Source of the DNA: Burkholderiaceae bacterium
Lineage (GTDB): Bacteria > Pseudomonadota > Gammaproteobacteria > Burkholderiales > Burkholderiaceae_D
Direction: 5' to 3'
Length of the DNA stretch: 64,000 bases
NCBI GenBank assembly: GCA_031291325.1
Contig: JARLJG010000042.1
Coordinates: forward strand, 124,001 to 188,000
Shown here: positions 26,143 to 34,398 of the stretch, piece by piece
Numbering within the stretch: the stretch's first letter is position 1
Layout: the number at the start of each line of letters is the position of its first letter
Translations under genes and position numbers: made by a program
Notes under the pieces: generated by a model
The model's database searches: none
What the model was told of the DNA's origin: nothing
What the model saw: the letters and a program-made list of their open reading frames with translations, nothing else

Positions 26143-26190
26143 AACGGCGTCCCCTCGTATCGGAAAGGTACGGGCGGACGCCGTTTTTTT
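26143..26190 (+). terminator. Leader terminator/attenuator upstream of narK
   Basis: A perfect 10-bp stem AACGGCGTCC (26143-26152) with GGACGCCGTT (26176-26185), extended inside by about 8 more pairs around the loop GGAAA, is followed by seven T (26184-26190). It lies 54 bases before the narK start, so it must be read through for expression of the operon. This is where NasT-mediated antitermination would act. Confidence 0.88.
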
Positions 26191-26244
26191 ATCGTCTCGC
26201 GTGGTGTCTTATTGGTTGCACCGCGTTTTGCAAGGAGAATTTTG

Positions 26245-27447
26245 ATGGATCGCAGCTTCTGGCGCTCGGGCCATACGCCGACTTTGTTTTGCTCGTTCCT
26301 GTACTTCGACCTCAGTTTCATGGTCTGGTACCTGCTTGGCCCAATGCAAGTGCAGATCGCCAAGTCGTTGGAACTGTCGACGCAAGAACGCGGCTTGATG
26401 GTCGCCACACCTATCCTGGCCGGCGCTATCCTGCGCGTTTTCATGGGATTGCTGGCAGACCGCGTCGGCACCAAGCGGGCCGGTCTTCTCGGGCAAGTTG
26501 CGGTATTGCTGGCGTTGATCTTCGCGTGGCAGTTCGGCGTCCATAATTTTGCCGAAGTGCTGATCTTCGGCCTCTTCCTCGGTATCGCCGGCGCCTCGTT
26601 TGCGGTGGCGCTGCCCTTGGCTTCGCGCTGGTATCCACCGCAACACCAGGGCACCGCGATGGGCATCGCCGGCGCGGGCAATTCGGGCACTGTCCTGGCT
26701 GCGTTGTTTGCGCCGGTTCTGGCAGTGGCGCTGGGTTGGCAAAACGTGTTCGGCATCGCCTGCATACCGCTGGTGTTGGTGTTGATCGTCTATTCGCGCT
26801 TCGCCAAAGATGCGCCGGGCCACTTCAAGCAAAAACACCTGGCCGACTATGCGCAAATGCTCGGTAATCGCGATGCCTGGTTGTTCATGTTTTTCTATGC
26901 GCTGACGTTCGGCGGATTTTCCGGTTTCGCCAGCGCCTTGCCCGGCTACTTCCACGACCAGTTCAATTTCGACCCCAAGACTGCCGGCTGGGCGACCGCC
27001 GCCTGCGTCTGCGCCGGTTCGGTGATGCGCCCGCTGGGCGGTGTGCTGGCCGACCGTATCGGCGGCACCAAGTCCTTGCTGATCGTGTATGCCGCCACTG
27101 CGCTGTTGATCGGCACTGCCGGTTTCCACATTGGCGGCTCGATCGGCGCGCTGACGCTGTTCATACTTGCGATGTTTTGCCTTGGCGCCGGCAACGGCGC
27201 GGTATTCCAATTGGTGCCGCAACGCTTCAACAAGGAAATTGCCGTCATGACCGGATTGATCGGCATGGCCGGCGGGGTTGGCGGCTTTGCACTGGCGGCC
27301 AGCCTGGGTGCGATCAAGCAGGCAACCGGCGACTATTCGGTGGGTCTGTGGTTATTCTCGTTTTTGGCAATGCTGGGCTGGGTCAGTCTGCTTGGTGTCA
27401 AGGCCCGCTGGCGCTCCAGCTGGTCGGTTGCGATGGCGCGCGTTTAA
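26245..27447 (+). CDS. narK: Nitrate/nitrite MFS transporter
   Basis: A 400-residue major facilitator of the NNP (NarK/NasA/NrtP) family with 12 predicted helices. Signatures include FCSFLYFDLSFMVWYLLGPM in TM1, RVFMGLLADRVGTKRAG (loop 2-3 motif), GIAGASFAVALPLASRWYPPQHQGTAMGIAGAGNSGT (nitrate signature 1 with Gly-rich helix and Arg) and CLGAGNGAVFQLVPQRF(N) (nitrate signature 2). It imports nitrate (and probably nitrite) across the inner membrane as the first step of assimilation. ATG 26245 has AGGAG 7 bases upstream; upstream in-frame codons fall within the leader RNA and terminator. It is first in the operon narK-nirB-nirD-nasA-cobA. Confidence 0.95.
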   Translation: MDRSFWRSGHTPTLFCSFLYFDLSFMVWYLLGPMQVQIAKSLELSTQERGLMVATPILAGAILRVFMGLLADRVGTKRAGLLGQVAVLLALIFAWQFGVHNFAEVLIFGLFLGIAGASFAVALPLASRWYPPQHQGTAMGIAGAGNSGTVLAALFAPVLAVALGWQNVFGIACIPLVLVLIVYSRFAKDAPGHFKQKHLADYAQMLGNRDAWLFMFFYALTFGGFSGFASALPGYFHDQFNFDPKTAGWATAACVCAGSVMRPLGGVLADRIGGTKSLLIVYAATALLIGTAGFHIGGSIGALTLFILAMFCLGAGNGAVFQLVPQRFNKEIAVMTGLIGMAGGVGGFALAASLGAIKQATGDYSVGLWLFSFLAMLGWVSLLGVKARWRSSWSVAMARV

Positions 27448-27475
27448 ATTCAGTCATCGAGACAGGGAACCTATC

Positions 27476-29911
27476 ATGAACAACAAACCCAAGCTGGTCG
27501 TCGTCGGCAACGGCATGGCGGGCATCCGCACGCTGGAAGAATTGCTGGCCATCGCGCCGGACATGTACGACATCACGGTATTCGGCAACGAACCGCACCC
27601 CAACTATAATCGCATCCTGTTGTCGCCGGTGTTGGCCGGCGAGCAGGAATTCAAGGACATCGTCTTGAATCCGCTCGCGTGGTACGACGACGCCGGCATC
27701 CATCTGCGCATGGGCTGCGCAGTCACCAAGATCGATCGCGTGCGCCGTCTGGTGATTGCCGACGACGGCAGCAGCACACCCTACGATCGCTTGTTGCTCG
27801 CCACCGGATCGACGCCCTTCATCCTGCCGGTGCCAGGCAAGGACTTGAAAGGCGTCATCAGCTACCGCGACATCCGCGACACCGAAACCATGATCGAAAC
27901 CGCGCGCGTCAAGCGCCATGCAGTCGTGATCGGCGGCGGCTTGCTGGGCTTGGAAGCGGCCAACGGACTGAAGCTGCGCGGCATGGATGTGAGCGTCGTG
28001 CATCTGGCCGATTGGCTGCTGGAACGCCAGCTCGACACCACTGCCGGCCAACTCTTGCAACGCTCGCTGGAACAACGCGGCTTGCGCTTCATGCTGGGCC
28101 GCACCACCGCAGAAATCGTCGGCAACGAAGCGGGGGAGGTCGCGGCGGTGCGCTTCAAGGATGGCGAAACCATTCCCGCCGAGCTGGTGGTGATGGCGGT
28201 CGGCATCCGTCCCAATACCAGCTTGGCGGAAGCCGCCGGCATTTACTGCAATCGCGGCATCGTGGTCAGCGATGCGTTGCAAACCTACGACCCGCGCATC
28301 TATGCGGTGGGCGAATGCGTCAGCCATCGCGGCGTCGCCTATGGCCTGGTCGCGCCCTTGTTCGAGCAAGCCAAGGTCTGCGCAAATCACCTGGCGCAGA
28401 TGGGTATCGGTCGTTACCAAGGCTCGGTGCTCTCCACCAAGTTGAAGGTGACCGGCATCGACCTGTTTTCGGCGGGCGACTTCATGGGCGGCGAGCAGAG
28501 CGAAGAGATCGTGCTGTCCGATCCGGCCGGCGGCGTCTACAAGAAATTGGTCATCAAGGACGACCAGTTGGTCGGCGCCTGCCTGTACGGCGACACCACC
28601 GACGGCGCATGGTATTTCAAACTGCTGAAGGAAGGCCGCAAGCTGGGCGATTTGCGCGACCATATCATGTTCGGCGAATCGAGCGTCGGCGACGGCGGCG
28701 TGCAGGGGCAAAGCCGCGCCAACACGATGCAAGACAGCGACGAAGTGTGCGGCTGCAATGGCGTGTGCAAGGGCACGATCGTCAAAGCCATCAAGGACAA
28801 GGGCTTGTTCACAGTCGACGAGGTCAAGAAACATACCAAGGCCGCCAGTTCCTGCGGCTCCTGCACCGGGCTGGTCGAACAAATCCTGTTATCGACGGTC
28901 GGCAGCAGTTTTCAGGAAACACCGAAGACCAAGGCGGTATGCGGTTGCACCGACCGCAACCACGGCGAAGTGCGCAAGGCGATCCGCGACCACAAATTGC
29001 TGACCCACAAGGATACTTACGCATTCCTCGAATGGCGCACGCCGAACGGCTGCGCGACTTGCCGCCCGGCGATCAATTATTACCTGCTTTCCACCTGGCC
29101 GCACGAGGCGCTGGACGACCCGCAAAGCCGCTTCATCAACGAGCGCGCGCATGCGAATATCCAGAAGGATGGCACCTTCTCGGTAATTCCTCAAATGAAA
29201 GGCGGTGTCACCAACGCGTCCGAATTGCGCCGGATTGCCGATGTCGCCGACAAGTACGCGATTCCGATGATGAAGGTGACCGGCGGCCAGCGCATCGATT
29301 TGCTGGGTGTCAAGAAAGAAGACTTGGTCAATGTGTGGTCCGACCTCGGCATGAATTCCGGCCATGCGTATGGCAAGTCGATTCGCACCGTCAAGACTTG
29401 CGTCGGCATCGAGTTCTGCCGCTTCGGCACGCAAAACAGCACGCAAATGGGCATCGATCTGGAAACCATGCTGGCCAATATGTGGTCGCCGCACAAGGTC
29501 AAGCTGGCAGTGTCGGGTTGCCCGCGCAACTGCGCCGAAGCCGGCATCAAGGATGTCGGCGTGGTGGCGGTCGACAGCGGCTGGGAGTTGTCCATCGGCG
29601 GCAACGGCGGCATCAAGACCGAAGTCGCGCAATTCCTGGTCAAGGTCAAAACGCCGGAAGAGGTCAAGGAATACACGGGCGCCTTCTTACAACTCTATCG
29701 CGAAGAAGCCTATTACCTGGATCGCACCGTGCATTACGTCGCTCGCGTAGGTCTCGAATATATCCGACAGAAAGTCGTAGCAGACGCTGCCAATCGCAAG
29801 GCACTGTACGAACGCTTGCTGTATTCGCTGGCGGGCTTGCCCGACCCATGGACGGCACGCATCAAGGGCGCGCAACAACGCGAATTCATCCCGTTAAAAG
29901 TCGTCGCCTGA
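27476..29911 (+). CDS. nirB: Assimilatory nitrite reductase [NAD(P)H], large subunit
   Basis: An 811-residue cytosolic flavoprotein that reduces nitrite to ammonium. Order of domains: FAD-binding (VVVGNGMAGIRTLEELL), NAD(P)H-binding (VVIGGGLLGLEAANGL near residue 150), two BFD-type [2Fe-2S] segments (CGCNGVCKG...CGSCTG near 425-465 and CGCTDRN...CATC near 485-525), nitrite/sulfite reductase ferredoxin-like half-domain, and the siroheme-[4Fe-4S] site with Cys at about 642 and 648 (CVGIEFC) and 682 and 686 (CPRNC). All redox ligands are present and length is normal. It pairs with NirD and needs siroheme, for which cobA is encoded in the same operon. Confidence 0.97.
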   Translation: MNNKPKLVVVGNGMAGIRTLEELLAIAPDMYDITVFGNEPHPNYNRILLSPVLAGEQEFKDIVLNPLAWYDDAGIHLRMGCAVTKIDRVRRLVIADDGSSTPYDRLLLATGSTPFILPVPGKDLKGVISYRDIRDTETMIETARVKRHAVVIGGGLLGLEAANGLKLRGMDVSVVHLADWLLERQLDTTAGQLLQRSLEQRGLRFMLGRTTAEIVGNEAGEVAAVRFKDGETIPAELVVMAVGIRPNTSLAEAAGIYCNRGIVVSDALQTYDPRIYAVGECVSHRGVAYGLVAPLFEQAKVCANHLAQMGIGRYQGSVLSTKLKVTGIDLFSAGDFMGGEQSEEIVLSDPAGGVYKKLVIKDDQLVGACLYGDTTDGAWYFKLLKEGRKLGDLRDHIMFGESSVGDGGVQGQSRANTMQDSDEVCGCNGVCKGTIVKAIKDKGLFTVDEVKKHTKAASSCGSCTGLVEQILLSTVGSSFQETPKTKAVCGCTDRNHGEVRKAIRDHKLLTHKDTYAFLEWRTPNGCATCRPAINYYLLSTWPHEALDDPQSRFINERAHANIQKDGTFSVIPQMKGGVTNASELRRIADVADKYAIPMMKVTGGQRIDLLGVKKEDLVNVWSDLGMNSGHAYGKSIRTVKTCVGIEFCRFGTQNSTQMGIDLETMLANMWSPHKVKLAVSGCPRNCAEAGIKDVGVVAVDSGWELSIGGNGGIKTEVAQFLVKVKTPEEVKEYTGAFLQLYREEAYYLDRTVHYVARVGLEYIRQKVVADAANRKALYERLLYSLAGLPDPWTARIKGAQQREFIPLKVVA

Positions 29912-29921
29912 GGAGTAATCG

Positions 29922-30248
29922 ATGGACATGAAAACCAAGGATGCATGGGTGCGCCTGTGCACAGTGGACGAGATTCCTCGTTTGGGAAGCCGGATGGTCG
30001 AACGAGCAGCCGGCAATATCGCGGTCTTTCGCACCGGCGACGACCGCGTGTTCGCGCTACTCGACCGCTGTCCGCACAAGGGCGGCCCGCTGTCGCAAGG
30101 GATCGTGCATGGCGAAGCGGTGACCTGTCCGCTGCATAGCTGGCAAATCGATCTGGAAAGCGGCGAGGCGAAAGCGCCGGATGTCGGTTGCGCGCGCCGC
30201 TTCCCGGTCAAGGTCGAGCAGGGCGACGTATTTCTTGAATTATCGTGA
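29922..30248 (+). CDS. nirD: Nitrite reductase small subunit (Rieske-type)
   Basis: A 108-residue Rieske-fold protein. The cluster motifs CPHKGGPLSQG and CPLHSWQIDLESG are both complete (Cys-x-His and Cys-x2-His), so it should bind a [2Fe-2S] cluster, unlike many enterobacterial NirD proteins that have lost the ligands. It associates with NirB for nitrite reduction. It starts 10 bases after nirB and its TGA overlaps the GTG start of nasA. Confidence 0.94.
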   Translation: MDMKTKDAWVRLCTVDEIPRLGSRMVERAAGNIAVFRTGDDRVFALLDRCPHKGGPLSQGIVHGEAVTCPLHSWQIDLESGEAKAPDVGCARRFPVKVEQGDVFLELS

Positions 30249-32968
30249 ACGCGCCGGCACTGCACACAGCGATGGAAACCGTCACCAAATCGACTTGCTG
30301 TTATTGCGGCGTCGGCTGCGGCGTGCTGATCAAGTCGCAGCATGGCCGCATCACCGGCATCGCCGGCGACCCTGACCATCCGGCCAACTACGGGCGCTTG
30401 TGCAGCAAGGGCATGGCGTTGCCGTCGACCGTGCAAAGCGAGGTCGGGCGGGCGACGTATCCCGAAATGCGGCTCGAACGCAGCTCGCCGCGTCGACGCG
30501 TGGATTGGGAATCGGCATTGGAAACGGTTGCGCAACGCTTCGCCGACACCATCCGTAACCATGGCCCGGATGCGGTCGCATTCTATGTGTCCGGCCAATT
30601 GCTGACCGAGGATTACTATCTCTTCAACAAGCTCGCCAAGGGCTTGGTAGGCACCAACAATATCGACACCAATTCGCGCCTGTGCATGTCGTCGGCGGTT
30701 ACTGCCTACAAGCTGGCGTTGGGCGCCGATGGCCCGCCGACCTGCTACGAAGACCTCGAACACGCGCAAACCGTCCTCTTTGCCGGCAGCAACATGGCGT
30801 ATGCGCATCCGGTCTTGTACCGCCGGCTGGAAACGGCCAAAGCCGCCGACCCGTCGATCCGCTGGATTGTCATCGATCCGCGCCGCACCGATACCGCAGC
30901 GATGGCCGACTTGCATCTGGCGATCCAGCCCGGCACCGATGTCGCGCTGTTCAACGGCATGCTGCACCACTTGATCTGGGAAGGGCTGGTCGATCGCGCC
31001 TACATCGACGCCCATACCGACGGCTTTACCGCACTCAAGAACCTGGTGCGCGACTACACGCCGCGCTTCGCGGCAGAATTGTGCGGCATTCGTGTAGAGG
31101 ATTTGGTGCAGGCCGCAGAATGGTTTGGCGCATCGCCGGCTTCCTTGTCGCTGTATTGCATGGGGCTCAATCAATCCAGCCACGGCACCGACAAGAATCT
31201 GGCGCTCATCAATTTGCATCTGGCAACCGGCCAGATCGGTCGTCCCGGCGCCGGTCCTTTTTCGCTGACCGGCCAACCGAATGCGATGGGCGGGCGCGAG
31301 GTCGGCGGCATGGCGACCATGCTGGCCGCGCATCGCGACGTCGGCAACCCGGCGCATCGGGCCGAAGTGGCCGGGTTGTGGGGTGTCGAGACCTTGTCCG
31401 CGCGGCCCGGCTTGCCTGCGGTCGAAATGTTCGAGGCGATCCGCGCAGGGCGCATCAAGGCGGTCTGGATCGTCTGCACCAATCCGGTCCATTCGATGCC
31501 GGATATCGACAAGGTACGTGCAGCGCTTAACGCCGCCGAATTCGTCGTGGTGCAAGAAGCCTTCATGCAAACCGATACCGTGCCATTTGCGGATGTGGTG
31601 CTGCCGGCTGCCGCGTGGGGCGAGAAGGGCGGCACCGTCACCAATTCCGAACGGCGCATTTCGCGCGTGCGCCAAGCGGTGCCGGCGCTTGGCGAGGCCA
31701 TGCCCGACTGGTGGATCGCGCGGCAGGTTGGCGTCCGCATGCAGGCCTTGTTGCATCCACACCGCGCCAATCTGTTCGATTTCGCGTCGCCCGAAGCGAT
31801 CTTCGACGAACACCGCAAACTGACAGTGGGGCGCGATCTCGACATCGGCGGCTTGAGCTACGACTTGCTGGAGCAGGCCGGCCCGCAGCAATGGCCTTAC
31901 CCTGTCGGTAGTCAAAGCGGGCAGGCGCGCCGCTACGCCGATGGCGTATTTGCCACCGCCAATGGCCGCGCCAAGTTCCATGCGACGCAGTATCACACGC
32001 TGGCCGAAACCACGAATGCACGCTATCCATTCCACCTGCTGACCGGACGCCTGCGCGATCAATGGCATGGCATGAGCCGCAGCGGTCGCGCCGCTGCCTC
32101 ATTCTCCCATGCGCCGGAGCCGACGCTGACCATGCATCCCGACGATGCCGAGCGGCGCGGTTTGCGCGCCGGCGATCTGGTGACGGTGGCCAGCAAGCGC
32201 GCGCAAATGGTGCTGCCGCTACAGCTTTCCGACGAGGTGCAATCCGGCACGGTGTTTGCGGCCATGCATTGGAACGCGCAATTCATGAATTCCGGCGGCA
32301 TCAATGAAATCAGCTTGAATACGGTCGATGCACGTTCTTTTCAGCCGGAATTGAAACATGCAGCAGTGCGGGTTGAAGCCGTCGCTTTGCCTTGGCGCAT
32401 GCTGGCGGCGCGACGCGGCGATGTGCTGGCGTTGCAGGCGCGCGTGCAACCGCTGCTGCATGAATGCGCGTATGCGGCCATCGCCATCGAGGCCGACTTG
32501 CTGGTTGTGCGAGCCGCCAGCGAGCAAGCGCCGGCGCAATGGCTGGAACGGCTGTACGACGCGCTGGCGTTGCCGGTCGGCGCCGATACGCTGGAGTACC
32601 GCGATGCGCGACGCAGCATCAGCAAACGCGTGTTATGGGCCGATTCTGCATTGGCCGGCTTTGTATTTGCCGGCGATATCGGCAGCGCGGATGCGTTGTT
32701 GGACAAGTTGCGCGATGCCAAACCTTGGGAAGGCCCGCGTCTGGGCGCATTTTCGCGTCAACCGGCTGGCGCTGCCGCCGACCGCACTGTCTGCCAGTGC
32801 ATGCAGGTCAAACAATCGCGCATCATGCGCGCGATTGCAAGCGGCGCCACGCTCAACGAACTCAAGGCGACGCTCGGCTGCGGCACCGTGTGCGGATCAT
32901 GTATCCCCGAACTGAAACAACTGAGCGATAAACACAAGCCGTTACAAAGCATAGGAGTGGGCAAATGA
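30245..32968 (+). CDS. nasA: Assimilatory nitrate reductase catalytic subunit with C-terminal BFD domain
   Basis: A 907-residue molybdopterin oxidoreductase reducing nitrate to nitrite in the cytosol. The N-terminal [4Fe-4S] site is C18-x2-C21-x3-C25 (CCYCGVGC) with the fourth Cys at 53 (LCSKG). bis-MGD-binding segments typical of Nas/Nap follow (VSGQLLTEDYYLFNKLAKG; NQSSHGTDKNLALINLHLATGQIGRPGAGPFSLTGQPNAMGGREVGG). The C-terminal 60 residues form a BFD-like [2Fe-2S] domain (CQCMQVKQ...CGTVCGSCIPELK), as in Klebsiella-type NasA. GTG 30245 is coupled to the nirD stop; ATG 30272 is an alternative start. No separate NasB/NasC-type reductase is in the operon, so the electron donor is open. Confidence 0.95.
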   Translation: MNAPALHTAMETVTKSTCCYCGVGCGVLIKSQHGRITGIAGDPDHPANYGRLCSKGMALPSTVQSEVGRATYPEMRLERSSPRRRVDWESALETVAQRFADTIRNHGPDAVAFYVSGQLLTEDYYLFNKLAKGLVGTNNIDTNSRLCMSSAVTAYKLALGADGPPTCYEDLEHAQTVLFAGSNMAYAHPVLYRRLETAKAADPSIRWIVIDPRRTDTAAMADLHLAIQPGTDVALFNGMLHHLIWEGLVDRAYIDAHTDGFTALKNLVRDYTPRFAAELCGIRVEDLVQAAEWFGASPASLSLYCMGLNQSSHGTDKNLALINLHLATGQIGRPGAGPFSLTGQPNAMGGREVGGMATMLAAHRDVGNPAHRAEVAGLWGVETLSARPGLPAVEMFEAIRAGRIKAVWIVCTNPVHSMPDIDKVRAALNAAEFVVVQEAFMQTDTVPFADVVLPAAAWGEKGGTVTNSERRISRVRQAVPALGEAMPDWWIARQVGVRMQALLHPHRANLFDFASPEAIFDEHRKLTVGRDLDIGGLSYDLLEQAGPQQWPYPVGSQSGQARRYADGVFATANGRAKFHATQYHTLAETTNARYPFHLLTGRLRDQWHGMSRSGRAAASFSHAPEPTLTMHPDDAERRGLRAGDLVTVASKRAQMVLPLQLSDEVQSGTVFAAMHWNAQFMNSGGINEISLNTVDARSFQPELKHAAVRVEAVALPWRMLAARRGDVLALQARVQPLLHECAYAAIAIEADLLVVRAASEQAPAQWLERLYDALALPVGADTLEYRDARRSISKRVLWADSALAGFVFAGDIGSADALLDKLRDAKPWEGPRLGAFSRQPAGAAADRTVCQCMQVKQSRIMRAIASGATLNELKATLGCGTVCGSCIPELKQLSDKHKPLQSIGVGK

Positions 32969-33711
32969 ATCCAGGCAAAGTCACGCTGCTGGGCGCCGGT
33001 CCGGGCGATCTCGATCTACTGACGATCAAGGCGGTCAAGGCCTTGGCCGCCGCCGATGTGTTGTTGATCGACGATTTGGCCAATCCAGAGATTGCCTCCC
33101 TGGCGCCCAATGCGCGCGCAATTTACGTCGGCAAGCGCGGCGGCTGCAAATCGACGCCGCAAGACTTCATTCAACGGCTGGCGCGGCGCTATGCACTGCA
33201 AGGACGCCACGTGGTCAGGGTCAAGGGCGGCGAGGCGCTATTGTTCGGGCGCGCCGGCGAGGAAATCGCTTACCTGCGCCAAAAAGGCGTCGAGGTCGAT
33301 TTAATCAATGGCATCAGTTCCGGTCTGGCTGCGGCAGCCAGCCTGGGCATGTCGCTCACGCACCGGGACTATGCGCACGGAGTGACCTTTGTCACCGCGC
33401 ACCGGCAAGGCGACCGCGAGCCGGATTGGCAAGCGCTGGCGGCCACGCGAACTACCCTGGTGATCTACATGGGCATGACGCGCATCGAGCGCATTGCTGC
33501 CGGCCTGCTGCGAAGTTTGCCGGCCAACACGCCCGCCGCCATCGTGCAGGCGGCCAGCAGCGGGGACGAACATCGCCTGCTAACGACCTTGGGCCAACTT
33601 GTCCATGATGCCGAAAGGGAGCAACTCGGCAGTCCTGCGGTTATACTCGTGGGTGAGGCGATTTGCCAGGCCAAAGAGTGGGTTTCCCCTGATATTGCGC
33701 TTGCAGCTTAG
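32965..33711 (+). CDS. cobA: Uroporphyrinogen-III C-methyltransferase (siroheme synthesis)
   Basis: A 248-residue SAM-dependent methyltransferase converting uroporphyrinogen III to precorrin-2. Signatures: VTLLGAGPGDLDLLTIKAVKAL at the N-terminus, VRVKGGEALLFGRAGEE near residue 90, GISSGLAAAASLGMSLTHRDYA and LVIYMGM. It is a stand-alone SUMT lacking the CysG dehydrogenase/ferrochelatase domain. Its place after nirBD-nasA (4-base overlap with nasA) says it serves the siroheme of NirB. The expected HRDYAHGVTFVTAH segment is intact. Confidence 0.93.
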   Translation: MNPGKVTLLGAGPGDLDLLTIKAVKALAAADVLLIDDLANPEIASLAPNARAIYVGKRGGCKSTPQDFIQRLARRYALQGRHVVRVKGGEALLFGRAGEEIAYLRQKGVEVDLINGISSGLAAAASLGMSLTHRDYAHGVTFVTAHRQGDREPDWQALAATRTTLVIYMGMTRIERIAAGLLRSLPANTPAAIVQAASSGDEHRLLTTLGQLVHDAEREQLGSPAVILVGEAICQAKEWVSPDIALAA

Positions 33712-33775
33712 CCGCGCCAGGGAGGAAAATCAGGCGGGTGCCATTCAGAGTCAGGCATAAGCCTTGCTCAGTGTT

Positions 33776-33804
33776 TTGCTCAACCTCCGACTGCGGATTA
33801 TATT
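33776..33804 (+). promoter_or_regulatory. Candidate sigma70 promoter for nasT
   Basis: TTGCTC (33776-33781) and TATATT (33799-33804) are separated by exactly 17 bases. The predicted start would be at or next to the nasT ATG (33812), implying an almost leaderless nasT mRNA. Spacing is good; activity is unproven. Confidence 0.4.
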
Positions 33805-33811
33805 GCGTACC

Positions 33812-34387
33812 ATGCTGCGTGTTTTACTCGTCAACGACACCGATAAGCCGATCGCCGAGCTATGCCAGGCGTTGACCGAACACGGCTATGAAGTGTTGCC
33901 GGTGGTGGCGACTTCGCGGGCGCTGTCCGAAGCGGTCAAACTGCAGCGTCCCGATATCGTGATCGTCGACACCGAGTCGCCGTCGCGCGACACGCTCGAA
34001 CAACTGGCGCTCATGCATGCCGCCGCGCCGCGTCCGGTGGTGATGTTCAGCCACGACGCCGACCAGCAACTGATACGCGCAGCGGTCGGCGCGGGCGTGA
34101 CGACTTATGTCGTCGATGGCCTCGCCCCGGCGCGCCTGGCGCCGATCCTGTCGGTTGCGTTGGCGCGTTTTGCGGAAGAGACGCGACTGCGCCAGCGTTT
34201 GGCCGATGTCGAACGCGAACTTTCCGACCGCAAGTTGATCGATCGCGCCAAGGGCGTATTGATGGACAAGCGTCAAATGAGCGAAGCACTGGCGTACGAA
34301 ACAATGCGCAATCAAGCCATGAAACAGGGAATGAAGATCGCCGAAGTGGCACGCCAAATCATCGCCATGGCCGATCTACTGGGTTAA
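33812..34387 (+). CDS. nasT: ANTAR-domain response regulator NasT (antiterminator)
   Basis: A 191-residue protein. An N-terminal pseudo-receiver domain (MLRVLLVNDTDKPIAEL; IVIVDTESPSRDTLEQL with the Asp-containing loop; VVMFSHDAD) is followed by a coiled segment (RFAEETRLRQRLADVERELSDRKLIDRAKGVLM) and the ANTAR three-helix bundle (KRQMSEALAYETMRNQAMKQGMKIAEVARQIIAMADLL). ANTAR domains bind paired hexaloop hairpins and prevent termination; NasT does this for nitrate assimilation operons. ATG 33812 is chosen from family N-termini, though no Shine-Dalgarno precedes it. nasS follows after 11 bases. The matching leader RNA lies before narK. Confidence 0.94.
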   Translation: MLRVLLVNDTDKPIAELCQALTEHGYEVLPVVATSRALSEAVKLQRPDIVIVDTESPSRDTLEQLALMHAAAPRPVVMFSHDADQQLIRAAVGAGVTTYVVDGLAPARLAPILSVALARFAEETRLRQRLADVERELSDRKLIDRAKGVLMDKRQMSEALAYETMRNQAMKQGMKIAEVARQIIAMADLLG

Positions 34388-34398
34388 GAAAGCGCACA

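Larger units (their letters stand above)
25812..26244 (+). promoter_or_regulatory. Regulatory region and transcribed leader of the nitrate assimilation operon
   Basis: This 433-base stretch before narK carries no gene but a stack of control signals: an NtrC-like site (25967-25983), an adjacent palindrome TTGCA-ATA-TGCAA, a -24/-12 promoter (26047-26062), two hexaloop hairpins (26075-26094, 26108-26133), an intrinsic terminator (26143-26190) and the narK ribosome binding site AGGAG (26233-26237). Predicted transcription start is about 26073, giving a leader of about 170 nt. The retropepsin gene promoter must also lie at its left end. Confidence 0.8.
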
